64,000 bases of DNA from Eucalyptus grandis. Its lineage: Eukaryota > Streptophyta > Magnoliopsida > Myrtales > Myrtaceae. A model generated the notes under the pieces. It had not been told where the DNA came from. It searched no databases and was given only the letters and a program-made list of their open reading frames with translations. The position numbers were made by a program, and so were the translations under genes. The first letter of the stretch is position 1, and each line of letters starts with the position of its first letter. The DNA lies in the NCBI RefSeq assembly GCF_016545825.1, contig NC_052622.1:13645001-13709000 (forward strand), written 5' to 3'. Below, piece after piece: positions 1 through 10,180 of this stretch.

Positions 1-714
1 ATATTAATTGTCATCATAACTATAAACTATTTGTAGCCATTTCTGATTTCACATGAAAAGAACAGCCCGAGGCATTATTGCAGCAGACATATTAGGATAT
101 GAGAAAGCTAAAAAGAGATTGAAGTACAAGATTTTCTCTGAACCGCAATGAAAAATTACAGTAAATGTACTGTGAGTAGGCAGTTGACTTCTCCACGACG
201 ATTTTACCGAACCAATGAGGACTCTCTGTTCTCTATCAACTGTACATATTTGACGTATAACAAAAGCTTCATTGGTTAATTCTTTTTTTGCCAAAAAAAA
301 ATTTTGTTGGTGTAATAGTAGATATTTAGACAACAAGAACACAGCTTAAAATTAATCAATCTACTATCCCAAAACTGACATTTTCTATTGGCCATTCAGG
401 GACATCTGATGCAACATGTTTATACATGTAAGCGAGTTGTCACATCGATGACTTCTAAGACATCTATGACTGATGATAATATGAGCTAGTAGCAACCAAT
501 GAGTTAGCCAGCAGATCACTAAACTCAATTACTATAACACACGCAGAAAATCAACATTTTGAGTGTGTAAAAGAGTTAAAAGCACCAAAAAAAAAAAAAC
601 TCACCCTTGATTCAGAATCATTCTTCTCATTCACTATGTACAGCTTCCCTCCTGTTGAATAGGAAAACCAATATGAGCATCTTATCATGTGAATAACATA
701 AGACAAATTAAACA
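1..714. other. AT-rich intergenic DNA, no gene seen
   Basis: The stretch is AT-rich with homopolymer A runs (for example near 587). No reading frame shows a recognisable protein and no RNA gene was noticed. Confidence 0.5.
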
Positions 715-942
715 TTAAAAGTGTGAAGGAGGAGAAACCTTAAATGCCAATATTCTAGGAGCTGGAAATCGTGATTCTGTGAGTTCTTCAGCCAAAGTTC
801 GGCAAGCCGCTAAAGTTGCTGCACTTTTCCCTTCGCCAGACGCTTGGAGTGATCTACTTTCTGCTTCCCTGACAGCATTTGGAGACTGATCACTCCAAAC
901 GCCAAGACTTCGCTCTTCTCCGTGAACCGGCCTCGTGGACAT
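715..942 (-). CDS. possible exon or small ORF, unrecognised
   Basis: A minus-strand frame of 75 residues, rich in Ser, Ala and Glu, reads like coding sequence: few rare-looking codons and a helix-prone stretch with a Leu-Ala-Glu-Glu-Leu core. I do not recognise a family. It could be one exon of a larger gene whose other exons I cannot see, or chance. It lies 44 bp from a plus-strand small ORF (986-1159), so the two cannot both be parts of one transcript. Confidence 0.15.
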   Translation of the reverse strand: MSTRPVHGEERSLGVWSDQSPNAVREAESRSLQASGEGKSAATLAACRTLAEELTESRFPAPRILAFKVSPPSHF

Positions 943-985
943 TTACTCTGGCTTTAGGTTGCCATGGCAGTGCTAGCTTTGAGCA

Positions 986-1159
986 ATGAGAACACAACGT
1001 CTATATGAGGAGCCTGTGGAAATCGGAGTCATCGAGCATCGGATTGTCATCACTGGTCACCTTGTCTGCCCAGATGTTTTGGTGGATGCATACAGGCAAT
1101 ATCAGTTTCGTGAGATCATTCGAAGTCAAAAGCTACAACTTGCAAGTAGAAGACGATGA
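986..1159 (+). CDS. small ORF of 57 residues, unrecognised
   Basis: ATG at 986 opens a 57-residue frame closed by TGA at 1157-1159. Composition looks coding: alternating hydrophobic and charged residues, the string VIEHRIVITGHLVCPDVL near the middle, then a basic end with LASRRR. A stop codon (980-982) lies just upstream in frame, so this is either a short ORF or a last exon. I know no family match. The Arg-rich tail and absence of a signal peptide suggest an intracellular product if it is expressed at all. Confidence 0.25.
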   Translation: MRTQRLYEEPVEIGVIEHRIVITGHLVCPDVLVDAYRQYQFREIIRSQKLQLASRRR

Positions 1160-2000
1160 AGATCAGTTGATCCCCAATTCAAAGAAAGATAGACAATTAA
1201 ATTTGATGTCACATGGTGCAATTTGAGCACCACGATCACTACTCTGTATATTGACATGACAGGACAATGACCAAGCAATATTTATTATGCAGCAAAATCA
1301 ATAGTGGCAGGTTTCCTCAAAAGAGAGGTCCTGGACGACCACATTTGTGCCCCCAAAATGACTTGGTAATGCTATTATTAATTCATAACCCCCTAGCTGG
1401 TTACTGCTCACTAGGTCCAAAGCACTGTTAATGGTGCATCGGAAGATTTTGGTACTAGAGGTATTGTTTTGAAGGTTTCTTACTAGCTTTTAAAAATGCT
1501 AGCCAATGCATTTGAAGCGCTTATTAAGCTATAATAAATGTCCTTTTGGAAATGTAAAGAAGTGGTTTTTTTTTTAATTCCCTTAATGTTCAAATTTCTT
1601 GTCATTTGTAATACCATTAGACTTCACTCAACTTCCTTGTCTTGGAGAGGTGCTTAGAATGTGCCTTCAGGCACCCCACCAACAATGACCTACCAGGGTT
1701 GCAAATAGCTCTTTAGCATCCGATAGACTCCATAACTCAATTCAAGTTCCAAATTCCAGCAAAAGCTTTATGCACAGAGGGCAATTTAGACGATAGCTAG
1801 CGGCAACAAGAGTTATCAATCATGTAGCAAGTTGTTAACAAGCCAATTAGAGAAGCAATGCTACAAGAGTGACATATGATAGTGGGAATTCCAGAATGTG
1901 TAGTGGGTTAGATACTGATATCTAACCTTACATTTTCCTGTCATTCATCAAGGTGTATACTGTTGCGTTAAGAAGATTACATGTGCACAAAGGTGCCACC
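1160..2000. other. intergenic DNA, nothing recognised
   Basis: AT-rich sequence with no convincing reading frame, repeat or RNA gene. Confidence 0.45.
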
Positions 2001-3130
2001 GAGAGGATGAGTGGCGTCCACTGGTGGCGTCGACGGCAAGCGGCTGAGCAGCGAGGCAAGCGAGGGTGACGGCGTCGAGGGAGCAGGAGGCAAGGACAAG
2101 ACGAGCGTGGGGCAACTGGCGTCCAATGGCGGTGTCGAGGGCGAACGGCGTCCGGCGGCGGTGTCGAGGGCGAGCGGTGTCAGCGACTGGTAGAGGCAGA
2201 GAACGGGAGGGTCCGGTTTGGTTCTCCGATTCCCGGGTGCTGACCCCTACTTAAGCCCGAACGAAGACTCTTTATAGGCATACTAGCACACACAACAACA
2301 AGCGTACCAGAATGCACATCAGTGTCAACGGAGAACCGGCAGGGCTGGAGTTCACATAAGCTGAACAGCCGTGAACTCAGACCCCGCGTGCCCAAAACAA
2401 GGCACGCACAGATGAAGAAAGGCCTACCTGGGCTGGCGTGGTGCTGTGGCGAGCGGTGGTCGGTGGGCTGGCCTCCGGCGAGGCGAGTCTCTTACTTCTT
2501 TCTCACACAGATGAAGCGGACTACTCACTCTCTCTCTCTCACTCCCTTGGTCTCTCTCGGTCTCACTCTCTAACCGAGCCCATGCACGGCTGAACCTCTC
2601 CCGCTCTCCCTCAGTCGCATGGAACTCTCCTTCTCGGTCTCTCTCCCTCGAGCTCATCTCTCTCTCAGCCCAAAATCTACGGAAAAACCAGAACCCTCTT
2701 GCTTTCCCTCTCTTTGTCGCTCTCCCTTGCTTGGTCCCTCTCTCCCTCAGCCAAAAAGGAAACCCTCAAAAAGAGAGGATGGAAGAAGAAGAAGAAGAAG
2801 AAGAAGAAGAAGAAGAAGAAGGGGGTGATTTCGACCTAGAGAGGGGGAAAGAGAAGAGAGAGAAAGAGAAGTAAAGAAAAAAGTTTGGGGGAGGCAAGAA
2901 GTGACGTGAGGAGGAAAAATGGGAGAAAAGAAAGAGAGAGAAAAAGAAAAGGAAAGGAGGGAAGAATCGGCGGAAGGGGGAAAATGAAATCACGTGGGGA
3001 GGGGGTTAGGGTTTTTCTTGGCCGGTTCCGGTTCCTATGGGAACCTGAACCGGACCCTGCGGTTCGGTTCTCCGGTTGCCGGTTCTACCCGGGAACCACG
3101 CTCAGCCCTAATCGAGGCGTGATAGATAAG
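2001..3130. repeat. GC-rich, low-complexity repeat block
   Basis: Base composition changes sharply. The block has repeated GGC/GTC codon-like units, CT-rich tracts (2525-2720), a GAA run and a GA-rich tract, and ends in GGTTCCGGTT-like repeats before returning to AT-rich DNA. The short frames here are low-complexity and occur on both strands, so I do not call genes. The GGTTCCGG-rich end resembles termini of some non-autonomous plant DNA transposons, but I found no target duplication. Confidence 0.35.
2782..2820. repeat. (GAA)n microsatellite
   Basis: About 13 uninterrupted GAA/AAG triplets. Read on the minus strand it gives a Ser run, which explains a spurious frame there. Confidence 0.9.
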
Positions 3131-6055
3131 ATATTGTGGTACTTGTGATATATAATATGAAATTTACTTACACATGAGCGATCAATCTTATGCAATTTAT
3201 GGTTGTCTTATTGACATATTATGATAGGAAAGATAATACTTTTATCTTTGCATTCCTTATGCATGGTTGTTTTGTATTGTCTTGAATTCATGATTGTTGT
3301 GATGCCAGGTTGAGTGATTGGTGGATCTCCTATCTTAAACTTATGAATTTCATTTACGGGGCATTTCTTTAATTTTCAAACTTTTAGGATGGTTCTTCCA
3401 CCACTGCTACTTTTTAGAGCTCCAGCTCATATCGAGTATAGTTATAAAGAAGTGATATTATCTTATATGGTTCTTGTGTATGTTAAAGCTTGAGTCGATG
3501 CGGGACTTACCGAGTTGGTTCCTCATCGATATATAGCTTGGTACGCGATCTTTGATGGCGACTGGTTGGGACCACTAAGAAAATTTGATGGTCCCCTTGA
3601 CTACATTTTTGATGGGCCATTGATGAGAGAGGTCATTGATCATTTGATTTTAGCTTTGGTGTTATACAGACAGGCTTTTGGATATAGGATGATAATGTTG
3701 TTTGTTATGGGTTATAAATATAAAGTTAACATAAAGAAATATTATGTATAATATTTAATTTGTGTGGTAATCTTCTTAGATGTTGTAAGGTAATGTATTT
3801 GTGGTGCTTCCGCTTGCTATTAAAAAAAAAATCAAAAAGTACACGTGTCGCGTGTGATGTTATGAAGAGTCATATACAACTACTTCAAGCCCTTATTTGA
3901 AACCGATATAGTCATTTTAGGTCATTATTTGACGCAATATTCATTTCATGCATTTATTTGAGAAAATGAAGACACTTAATGCTCTTATTTGGAATTTCCC
4001 TCCAAACTATGCATAAATTGGTGTTGCAGCAATAATTGTTACCTCGTAATGCTATTCTATCTTTAGATGATAGCTTGAGCCTTTAACCAATTCAAGCTCG
4101 TTAAAAGTTAAATACTTAATGAAATTTAACTTCATCAGATAAGAGAAATCGAATAAAAAATGATGAGCTCTATTCAATTTGATCTAAATTCAGACCCTTA
4201 TATAGTTAAGTTCGGTTTTAAAATTTTCCGAACCATATTATTGCAGTTTAGCTCAATTTTTCCATCCAAATCAGACCAAACTGAACCGTGCTCATCCCTA
4301 CTCTACTTGATCTGCTTTCATGCGATTGATTAGAGATTGGCCAAAAGAGATCCTGTCGAGAAGGACTTGCTTGAAAGCTGTGCTCATTCGAGGTCGCCCA
4401 AGCCATGGACGCTACTCCACGTGGATTGTCATCGTAGGGAAGGTGTGCGAATGGGAATGAGATCTCCTGCTGCCCCATCTTATCTTCTCCACAAAGACAC
4501 GATACGAGGATGGGGCAACGTGTCAAGGACTTGGGGTTGTCGTCTCCATTTTCATCCTTATAACCTATCATTGCATGCATCTTCAAATTGCTCATCTGAC
4601 AAAAACTTGACATGTCACGGCATTGGAGCGCGGTCAAGCTAGAAAAGGGAAGGTTTAGAGGGCGAGACATGAAGAGATTCCAAGTGATGAAAAGATTTTT
4701 TTTTTAGTGTTGTTGAGGACACTACACGAGCACCGAGAGGCCTGTACCATCTATGATCTTAACCACCGATCTCCCCTACTGCCACGAGTATTGCATAACT
4801 GAGCTAAAAATATTCCCAAATGCTAATGATTTGATCCGATACCGACCATTGCAACTCCACTTTGGACTCTCCTAGGGCATGGAGAGACTCTTTGGTGATG
4901 GAAAGTGGGAGAATGGTCCTGGGAATGTGTATGTGGGGGATCATATGGCCAAGACTCAAAAGTGGACCACAGGGACTATACTAGGCAATTATATATCCTA
5001 ATTAATATGCTATATTTGTTAAAAAGTCCAACCGAAAACATATTGCCGTGGAGTCTTCGATAAGGATGAAGTAGTAATAGGGTAGCCGTAGAAAAACTTG
5101 TGGCTGGATTGATTTCCTCCACAAGCATCTACTCCTAACAAAACGAAAAGTAGTGAGCTCCGCGACAAAAGCAAAGCAAGCCGCACTAGTAGAGCGCATC
5201 CATTTTTCAGTTGGCTTCTAATCTAAGCTTGACAAATTGGGAAAGGATTTCAAACCTTACCTAGGTTGAGAAAAGCCTTGTCAATCATTTGCTTCTTGCT
5301 CTCAAGCCCAACCCTATGCTTGTTTAGTTAGGTTAATTGAGTGGCGAGAAAGGTTACTTTTTGAAAACTATTTTATAATGGCATCTTATCTTATCTATAT
5401 AGTCAGTGTCTTTTCTTATTGAGCTTGAAAGATTACCAACAATTTAGAGAAAAGATAGAGAGGCAACCAATATAAGGGGCTAGCTGGCTTCAACATTGGA
5501 TTGGATATTAGACGAGCGAAAAGAAAGCGGCTGCACATGCAAAATAAATTAAGATAGAGAATCTGACTTTGATATCATGTTAAAAGATCTAATACAAAAC
5601 TTATACATAATGATCATCGTATAAATCTCGTAGAGAAGTGACGTGGTTTGAACAATCTTTGTGCCTATCCGAAATTCTTTATTGAAAGAAAATGAAAGAT
5701 CGGCTATTTGTTTACAGTCACCGTCCAAAAAAACACTGACATTAAGGCAATGATGACCGGGTTTTTTTGGATTTAAGTACCCTTTTTTATTCTGACTTTT
5801 GGGTGGCCGTGGAGGCTCATCCAAGAAAAAGGAAGGAGCGGCAACAATATGTGAAGATCCAAAATGACCAAGTTTTTAAATTGGTACGAACCAATTTGGC
5901 GATGGGACACCCACAATAAGCAGAATTACATATCTCAGAGGGGGACAATTAATGCCAGGACCATGTGGTATCGGGGAGAAAATCGAATGCTAGTGTGACT
6001 CAGTGTGACTCACGGTTGTCTCAACTCATCCACCCTTTTTCTCTCATCGTCCGTC
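3131..6055. other. intergenic DNA upstream of the CLE gene
   Basis: AT-rich, without a supported gene. Frames at 4248-4670 overlap on both strands and have no recognisable domain. Around 5560-5850 there is a weak copia-like signal: on the minus strand, a tRNA-Met-type primer-site-like sequence next to a possible LTR edge. It is too degraded to call. Confidence 0.4.
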
Positions 6056-6063
6056 TATAAATA
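6056..6063 (+). promoter_or_regulatory. TATA box of the CLE gene
   Basis: TATAAATA matches the plant TATA consensus and lies 139 bp upstream of the CLE start codon. Transcription would be expected to begin about 30 bp downstream, near 6088, giving a 5' leader of about 105 nt. The upstream region has two adjacent copies of AGTGTGACTC (5993-6011). Confidence 0.7.
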
Positions 6064-6123
6064 GAGCGATCCAACGCTCAGGTCAAGCACACAAAGACGA
6101 AGAATCCTTTGCCTTGGACTTGC

Positions 6124-6261
6124 ATGGTAGCTCAAGCTCCTACTGTACCCACGTTCGCATCTTTCTGCTCATTCGCATCTTTCCACATTCGCACATGGCT
6201 GGTTTTTCGAATGCGAGGCGGGTATTACTTGTCGTTGTTCTTTTTGTGTTTCTCGTCATGA
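6124..6261 (+). other. upstream ORF overlapping the CLE start
   Basis: The first ATG after the predicted transcription start is at 6124, in a different frame from the CLE ORF. It opens 45 codons ending at TGA 6259-6261, 67 nt past the CLE start codon. Its start context is weak at position -3. If the leader is unspliced, CLE translation would need leaky scanning past it. This could limit peptide output. Confidence 0.45.
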
Positions 6262-6452
6262 ATGCACAGGGTCGTGCTCTCGTTGATAAGAGGAATGATG
6301 GCCGTCTTCTTTTGCATCAACTCGGCAACGGCGATGGAGCCAAGCCGAGCTCTGTTGAGTGGGCTTCGACCATGGATGCAGACCCGATGAGGGCAGCGCC
6401 CGGAGGACCCGACCCGCAGCATCACATTCACAGCCCTTCCGCCCTTCACTAG
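6195..6452 (+). CDS. CLE-family signalling peptide precursor
   Basis: The product is an 85-residue secreted prepropeptide. Residues 1-8 are basic and polar, 9-26 form a hydrophobic signal peptide (VLLVVVLFVFLVM), followed by a variable linker. The CLE dodecapeptide RAAPGGPDPQHH lies at residues 66-77 (6390-6425), with an 8-residue tail. Invariant features are present: Arg1, Pro4, Gly6, Pro7, Asp8, Pro9, His11. Pro4 and Pro7 are the positions known to be hydroxylated in the family. The core is closest to the Arabidopsis CLE1-7 group (R-x-S-P-G-G-P-D-P-Q/R-H-H), known for root, shoot and nutrient signalling through leucine-rich-repeat receptor kinases. The gene is intronless, as usual in the family. 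I chose ATG 6195 because it is the first in-frame ATG and starts the signal peptide directly. Confidence 0.92.
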   Translation: MAGFSNARRVLLVVVLFVFLVMNAQGRALVDKRNDGRLLLHQLGNGDGAKPSSVEWASTMDADPMRAAPGGPDPQHHIHSPSALH

Positions 6453-8531
6453 CCATAGAAACCAAACCGTGCGAGAGAGGGTTATATTCTATAAACGTAG
6501 CCAAAGTTCTACGCGGTAATGTGAGAGAGGGAATAATAATGAATATGGTGATGAAAGAGGTGACATGCGTTGCCCTAGCACCAGAAGGTGCAAGAGTCCT
6601 ATGTTTTTCCCTCGCTTATAGTTCCTAAGTTATGAGAATATTACATGTGGGAACGATGATGTTTTCCTCACTAGTCTTCAACTTATATTCAGTATTCGAA
6701 ACCTACCCCTCTCTCTCTCTCTCTCTCTCTCTCAAAAAAAAAAAAAAAAAAATTGGCTTATACATGCAATGCTCACAATGTAGCACTATATAATCGCGAT
6801 GTAATGTAACATACAATACAATACTATAACATGAGTCATGGTATGCTAAATTCGAAATAACTCACTCTCTAATTTAATGATACTATAATACAAGAAGAGA
6901 CGGTGTATTAAAAAGTGCAAAGTTATCCTCATTAGTTAGTTGTATAAGGGGTGTTTTGTTCACAAAATCTCCGTCAACTACAGGTAGCTAAACACAACCT
7001 ACACTCATCTGCGCAATTAGTATGGCACACTTTAATCAGTCAAATATGAAAGTGATACAGGTAGTTGGACAAATTAAACTTTGTAGGCATTGACCAAGCA
7101 TTTGAGGCATCAGAAGTCCCAATGCTATGGGTCTGATATGATGGACATGGTCTTTACTATTGGCGATACTCACAAATTATGATGTTTGCCCGAACTAGCA
7201 TTTTCATTTCAACTTGATAAGCACAGTATATGGTTGCTTTAAATTCAAGTAAAATACTTCCTTATGTATTCATTGTACAGTAAACTAAATCAATCTTGAT
7301 CATGACTAGTAGTAAGTTCTATACAAGTCTTGCGTGGATTTCACGACATCCCTAGAACCGGTCTACACAAGTGTTTCTCCATATTCAATTATTTCCTATG
7401 TAGGGCATAGGTTCCAAATTTGAATGAACTATGTAGCTTGTTAAAAACATTGTTGTGTCAGTAATCACTTTCGATGTGATTTCAAGGCATTGCACCATTT
7501 TGCTTGCCATGGATTTGAGGTGGAGTGGAGCTATAACCTTTCATTCTTTTTGACCTTCTTAGGCTGGATTCCCCCAATAATCTACCGAGAGCCTTTCAAG
7601 GCAATATCTGATTAGTGCATGATCTGAATACTATAAGTTAGTCGCCACTCAGGACAAGATGGCTTTCACTTTCAGCCGCTCGACAAAACCTACGATTTGG
7701 TCGGAAAAGGGCACCTGCAAATGTGGACGAGAAGAATCTTACGCTCGTGCTGATGTGTTCTGATGCAATACAAGGATATGAGGTTCCTCCACTTAGCCAA
7801 TGGAAGAGATTTGGACTCTTTCTAAATAGTGGAGGGAGAGTGAGAGAGACCCACCAAAAAGGACTCTGCAAATCAGCTTTGCTCCATTGCCACGGACTTT
7901 TCGGCCTTTGAACAGGGCAGTCGCCGCAACTGAGGTTAACCTAAATCAGTGTCAAGCTCGTCACGGGTTCGGTTTCTGTTCTGCACAATTTTTTTGAGAT
8001 TAATCCCAGAGAAAGTAACTTGTTTCGAATTCCTTCGATTAACCATGATGGGCGCGACGTTGATTGGATCCGTAGGTGATAAGGTGCCACGAAGTTAACC
8101 TAAAATACCGCCAGACCGCGTATATTACCATACTGCTATCCAAAAAGGCAAGGAAAGGCAAAAGGGAAGGCCTAAAAGAACCTCAAACTTGTCGAACTCA
8201 AATTTTGAGATGTGGGAATAGCATCAAGACTTTTCTCAGTATTTATGCTTTACGAACTCGCGCCATCACCTCAAAAGTTAGAGACTGCATCTTTAGTTTA
8301 GATTATCAAAAAAGGAATACAAGTATGTGGGAGAAGAGAACTGAACCGGCCCGACAAGCACTTCACCAAAGCGATCTCTCTTGAGCCCTCTAAGGAAAAG
8401 AATCGAACAATAGCGTGATTGTATTAGTAAAATCACAAGAAGCAAATCCAGGAGCCCATTTATAGATAAGAATAATAACGTACAATTGCTGTCACGACAA
8501 AGAATTCCAGCGATGTATGTGCTTCATCTGG
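6453..8531. other. CLE 3' flank and intergenic DNA
   Basis: No further gene was supported. Short frames at 7638-7871 (minus) and 8076-8384 (plus) have no recognisable domain. A (CT)n plus A-tract lies at 6709-6752. Confidence 0.4.
6709..6752. repeat. (CT)n microsatellite followed by A19 tract
   Basis: CT repeats at 6709-6733 are followed directly by 19 A residues at 6734-6752. The A tract could be the tail of an old retroposed sequence, but no element body was recognised. Confidence 0.8.
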
Positions 8532-8945
8532 TCACCAGAAATTACCACAAGAACAAGTCCCACCGTTAAAATGGTGGAATCTCACGTTATCTCTCAGAAT
8601 AATTTCCCTCCCAATAATGTGAGATACGGCACACATGAAAGAGTGACGGTCTTCACATATCCTGAGGTTCTTCATGATCCTGATAGGGCAATTTTCGCTA
8701 GAATCCAGCAGCCCAAATGCCAGGGCCAGCTTTTCACTATGAGCCATCATTATTCGCTTCTTGTCGTCCTCGCTTACATCATAAGCCACTGAACTCAGGA
8801 TCTGTTGATAACCATGTCCCTTTAATCTCTCCAGAAGATCCTCTATCACTTTATTTATCTCGCTTGACCTCGGATGCTTTGTATCACCTGCAAAGAACTC
8901 GTGTATCTCCCCTTTCTTTGACTGAAACCAGCCACATCCACGATT
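8532..8945 (-). pseudogene. PPR protein DYW-domain fragment
   Basis: This minus-strand frame encodes a nearly complete DYW domain, the cytidine-deaminase-like C-terminus of plant organelle RNA-editing PPR proteins. In order it has the entry segment (GEIHEFFAGDTKHPRSSEI), the HxE metal and catalytic motif (HSEKLA), the NLRIC segment, the RFHHF segment and the terminal CSCGNFW. The second Cys of the expected CxDCH zinc site is Arg (CEDRH), a change explained by a single T-to-C substitution. No PPR repeats lie upstream. The frame instead runs into an (AG)n microsatellite and lacks an ATG before the domain. It is either the last exon of a gene with unseen upstream exons (a TTTCAG acceptor-like site is at 8922-8927 on the minus strand) or a truncated copy. 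The lost Cys favours a non-catalytic or dead copy. Confidence 0.75.
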
Positions 8946-8956
8946 CTTCTTTAATC

Positions 8957-8958
<2 letters not shown>

Positions 8959-8991
<33 letters not shown>
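8959..8991. repeat. (AG)n microsatellite
   Basis: 33 bp of perfect AG repeat, immediately upstream (in minus orientation) of the DYW fragment. It produces the Leu-Ser run seen when the frame is extended. Confidence 0.95.
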
Positions 8992-8993
<2 letters not shown>

Positions 8994-10108
8994 ATTATTA
9001 TTGTGCAACACAAGATTATATCAAAGCATAGACTTCCATTTGTAACACAAGATCACCAATTTTGCTGAAAGATTAAAATTCTAGTTTTTTGTCAGAAAAT
9101 CAATTACAAAATCAGAGAAAATACTTGAGCTGAAAATCACGAAAGACAGAGCTTACAGTTCAGAGAAGAAGGGACTCAGTAAGTCATTGAGCCAGTAAGT
9201 TCATCCCATGTAACTTTACTACTCCATAAATTTTCTTTCTTAGATTGAAAAAGAAAAGGGGATAGGGAAGTACCGTAAAACCATGTTTCAATAATTTTTA
9301 TGAAAGTAAAATAGGAAGCAAAGGAACAGTTATGTCTACATTTTAAGTTCCAAAGTTCAGAAAGATAAAGATCGAACACGTTGTATACTTAATGAATCAA
9401 CATTAGCTTTAGCTGAAGAATTTCAAGCATGACAAAATCAAGTGGTGCAGTGAGATTTCAAGTAACAACCGATTGAAAATTCGGGCGATCAACTCAGCCC
9501 TGATACAGTCAATAACGGCCAAACACCAATGTATTCTGAGTTGCCATTTCAACCGTACGAAGGGGGACCGAACTCTCTAAAAAAGCACTAAGATTTCCCA
9601 GCATACGAAGAGCACAATGCATCAAGATTCAACAAGCAAGAACCCCAGTAACCATTCCCCTTCAATGCCATGCCAAAATTTCCAATCTTTCTCCATGTGA
9701 GCCATGTACCCGTGTATGAAACTCCCCACAACTCCGACAACCCATGCCGATGAGAAAATTAATACTTTCCAGATAATAAAAAAATTATGAAACCATTTGA
9801 AGCAACAGGGTCTCTCCCGCATTATCGACCCTCTAGCGAAAAGAATACGGGAAAAGATTTAGCCCTCTGGATTTCATTCCTTGGTGCAAAAATTCCAACT
9901 TTCAGCCCTAAAACTCCATTTCCAGATCAAATTTTTCGAAATTGAAGCTCCAATTTGCAGGACGCGCAAACCGATGCGACAGCCTCAGTCGACCAAGTAC
10001 AAATCATGAGAGAGAGAGAGAGAGAGAGAGAGTGAGAGTGAAGTAAGGAAGAGAATGCCTTACTCAGTTTCTGCAAGCGAAAAATGGGAAGCAGTTGGGT
10101 CAGAGCGC
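8992..10108. other. intergenic or intronic DNA, nothing supported
   Basis: AT-rich with an (AG)n run at 10009-10032. It may include 5' exons or leader of the minus-strand DYW gene, but no coding segment resembling PPR repeats was found. Confidence 0.4.
10009..10032. repeat. (GA)n microsatellite
   Basis: 24 bp of GA repeat. Confidence 0.9.
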
Positions 10109-10180
10109 AGACGGGACTCTTGAACTCGACGTTTCAAGTTTCCAGACGGGACTCTTGAACTCGACGTTTCAAGTTTCCAG
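10109..10180. repeat. 35-bp perfect tandem duplication
   Basis: Two identical 35-bp units (10109-10143 and 10144-10178) lie head to tail, plus two bases of a third. Each starts AGACGGGACTCTTGAACTCG. Perfect identity points to a recent duplication. Confidence 0.95.

Noticed and set aside
2001..3130. Possible hAT-type element ending in the GGTTCCGG-rich stretch
   Set aside because: No matching left end or 8-bp duplication could be found.
4248..4670. 140-residue minus-strand frame and overlapping plus-strand frame
   Set aside because: No domain, overlapping frames on both strands, and composition like the surrounding DNA.
5549..5850. Copia or TRIM LTR edge with tRNA-Met-like primer site on the minus strand
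   Set aside because: Too degraded. No second LTR and no clear boundary.
7638..7871. 77-residue minus-strand frame
   Set aside because: No recognisable motif and overlaps a plus-strand frame. Treated as chance.
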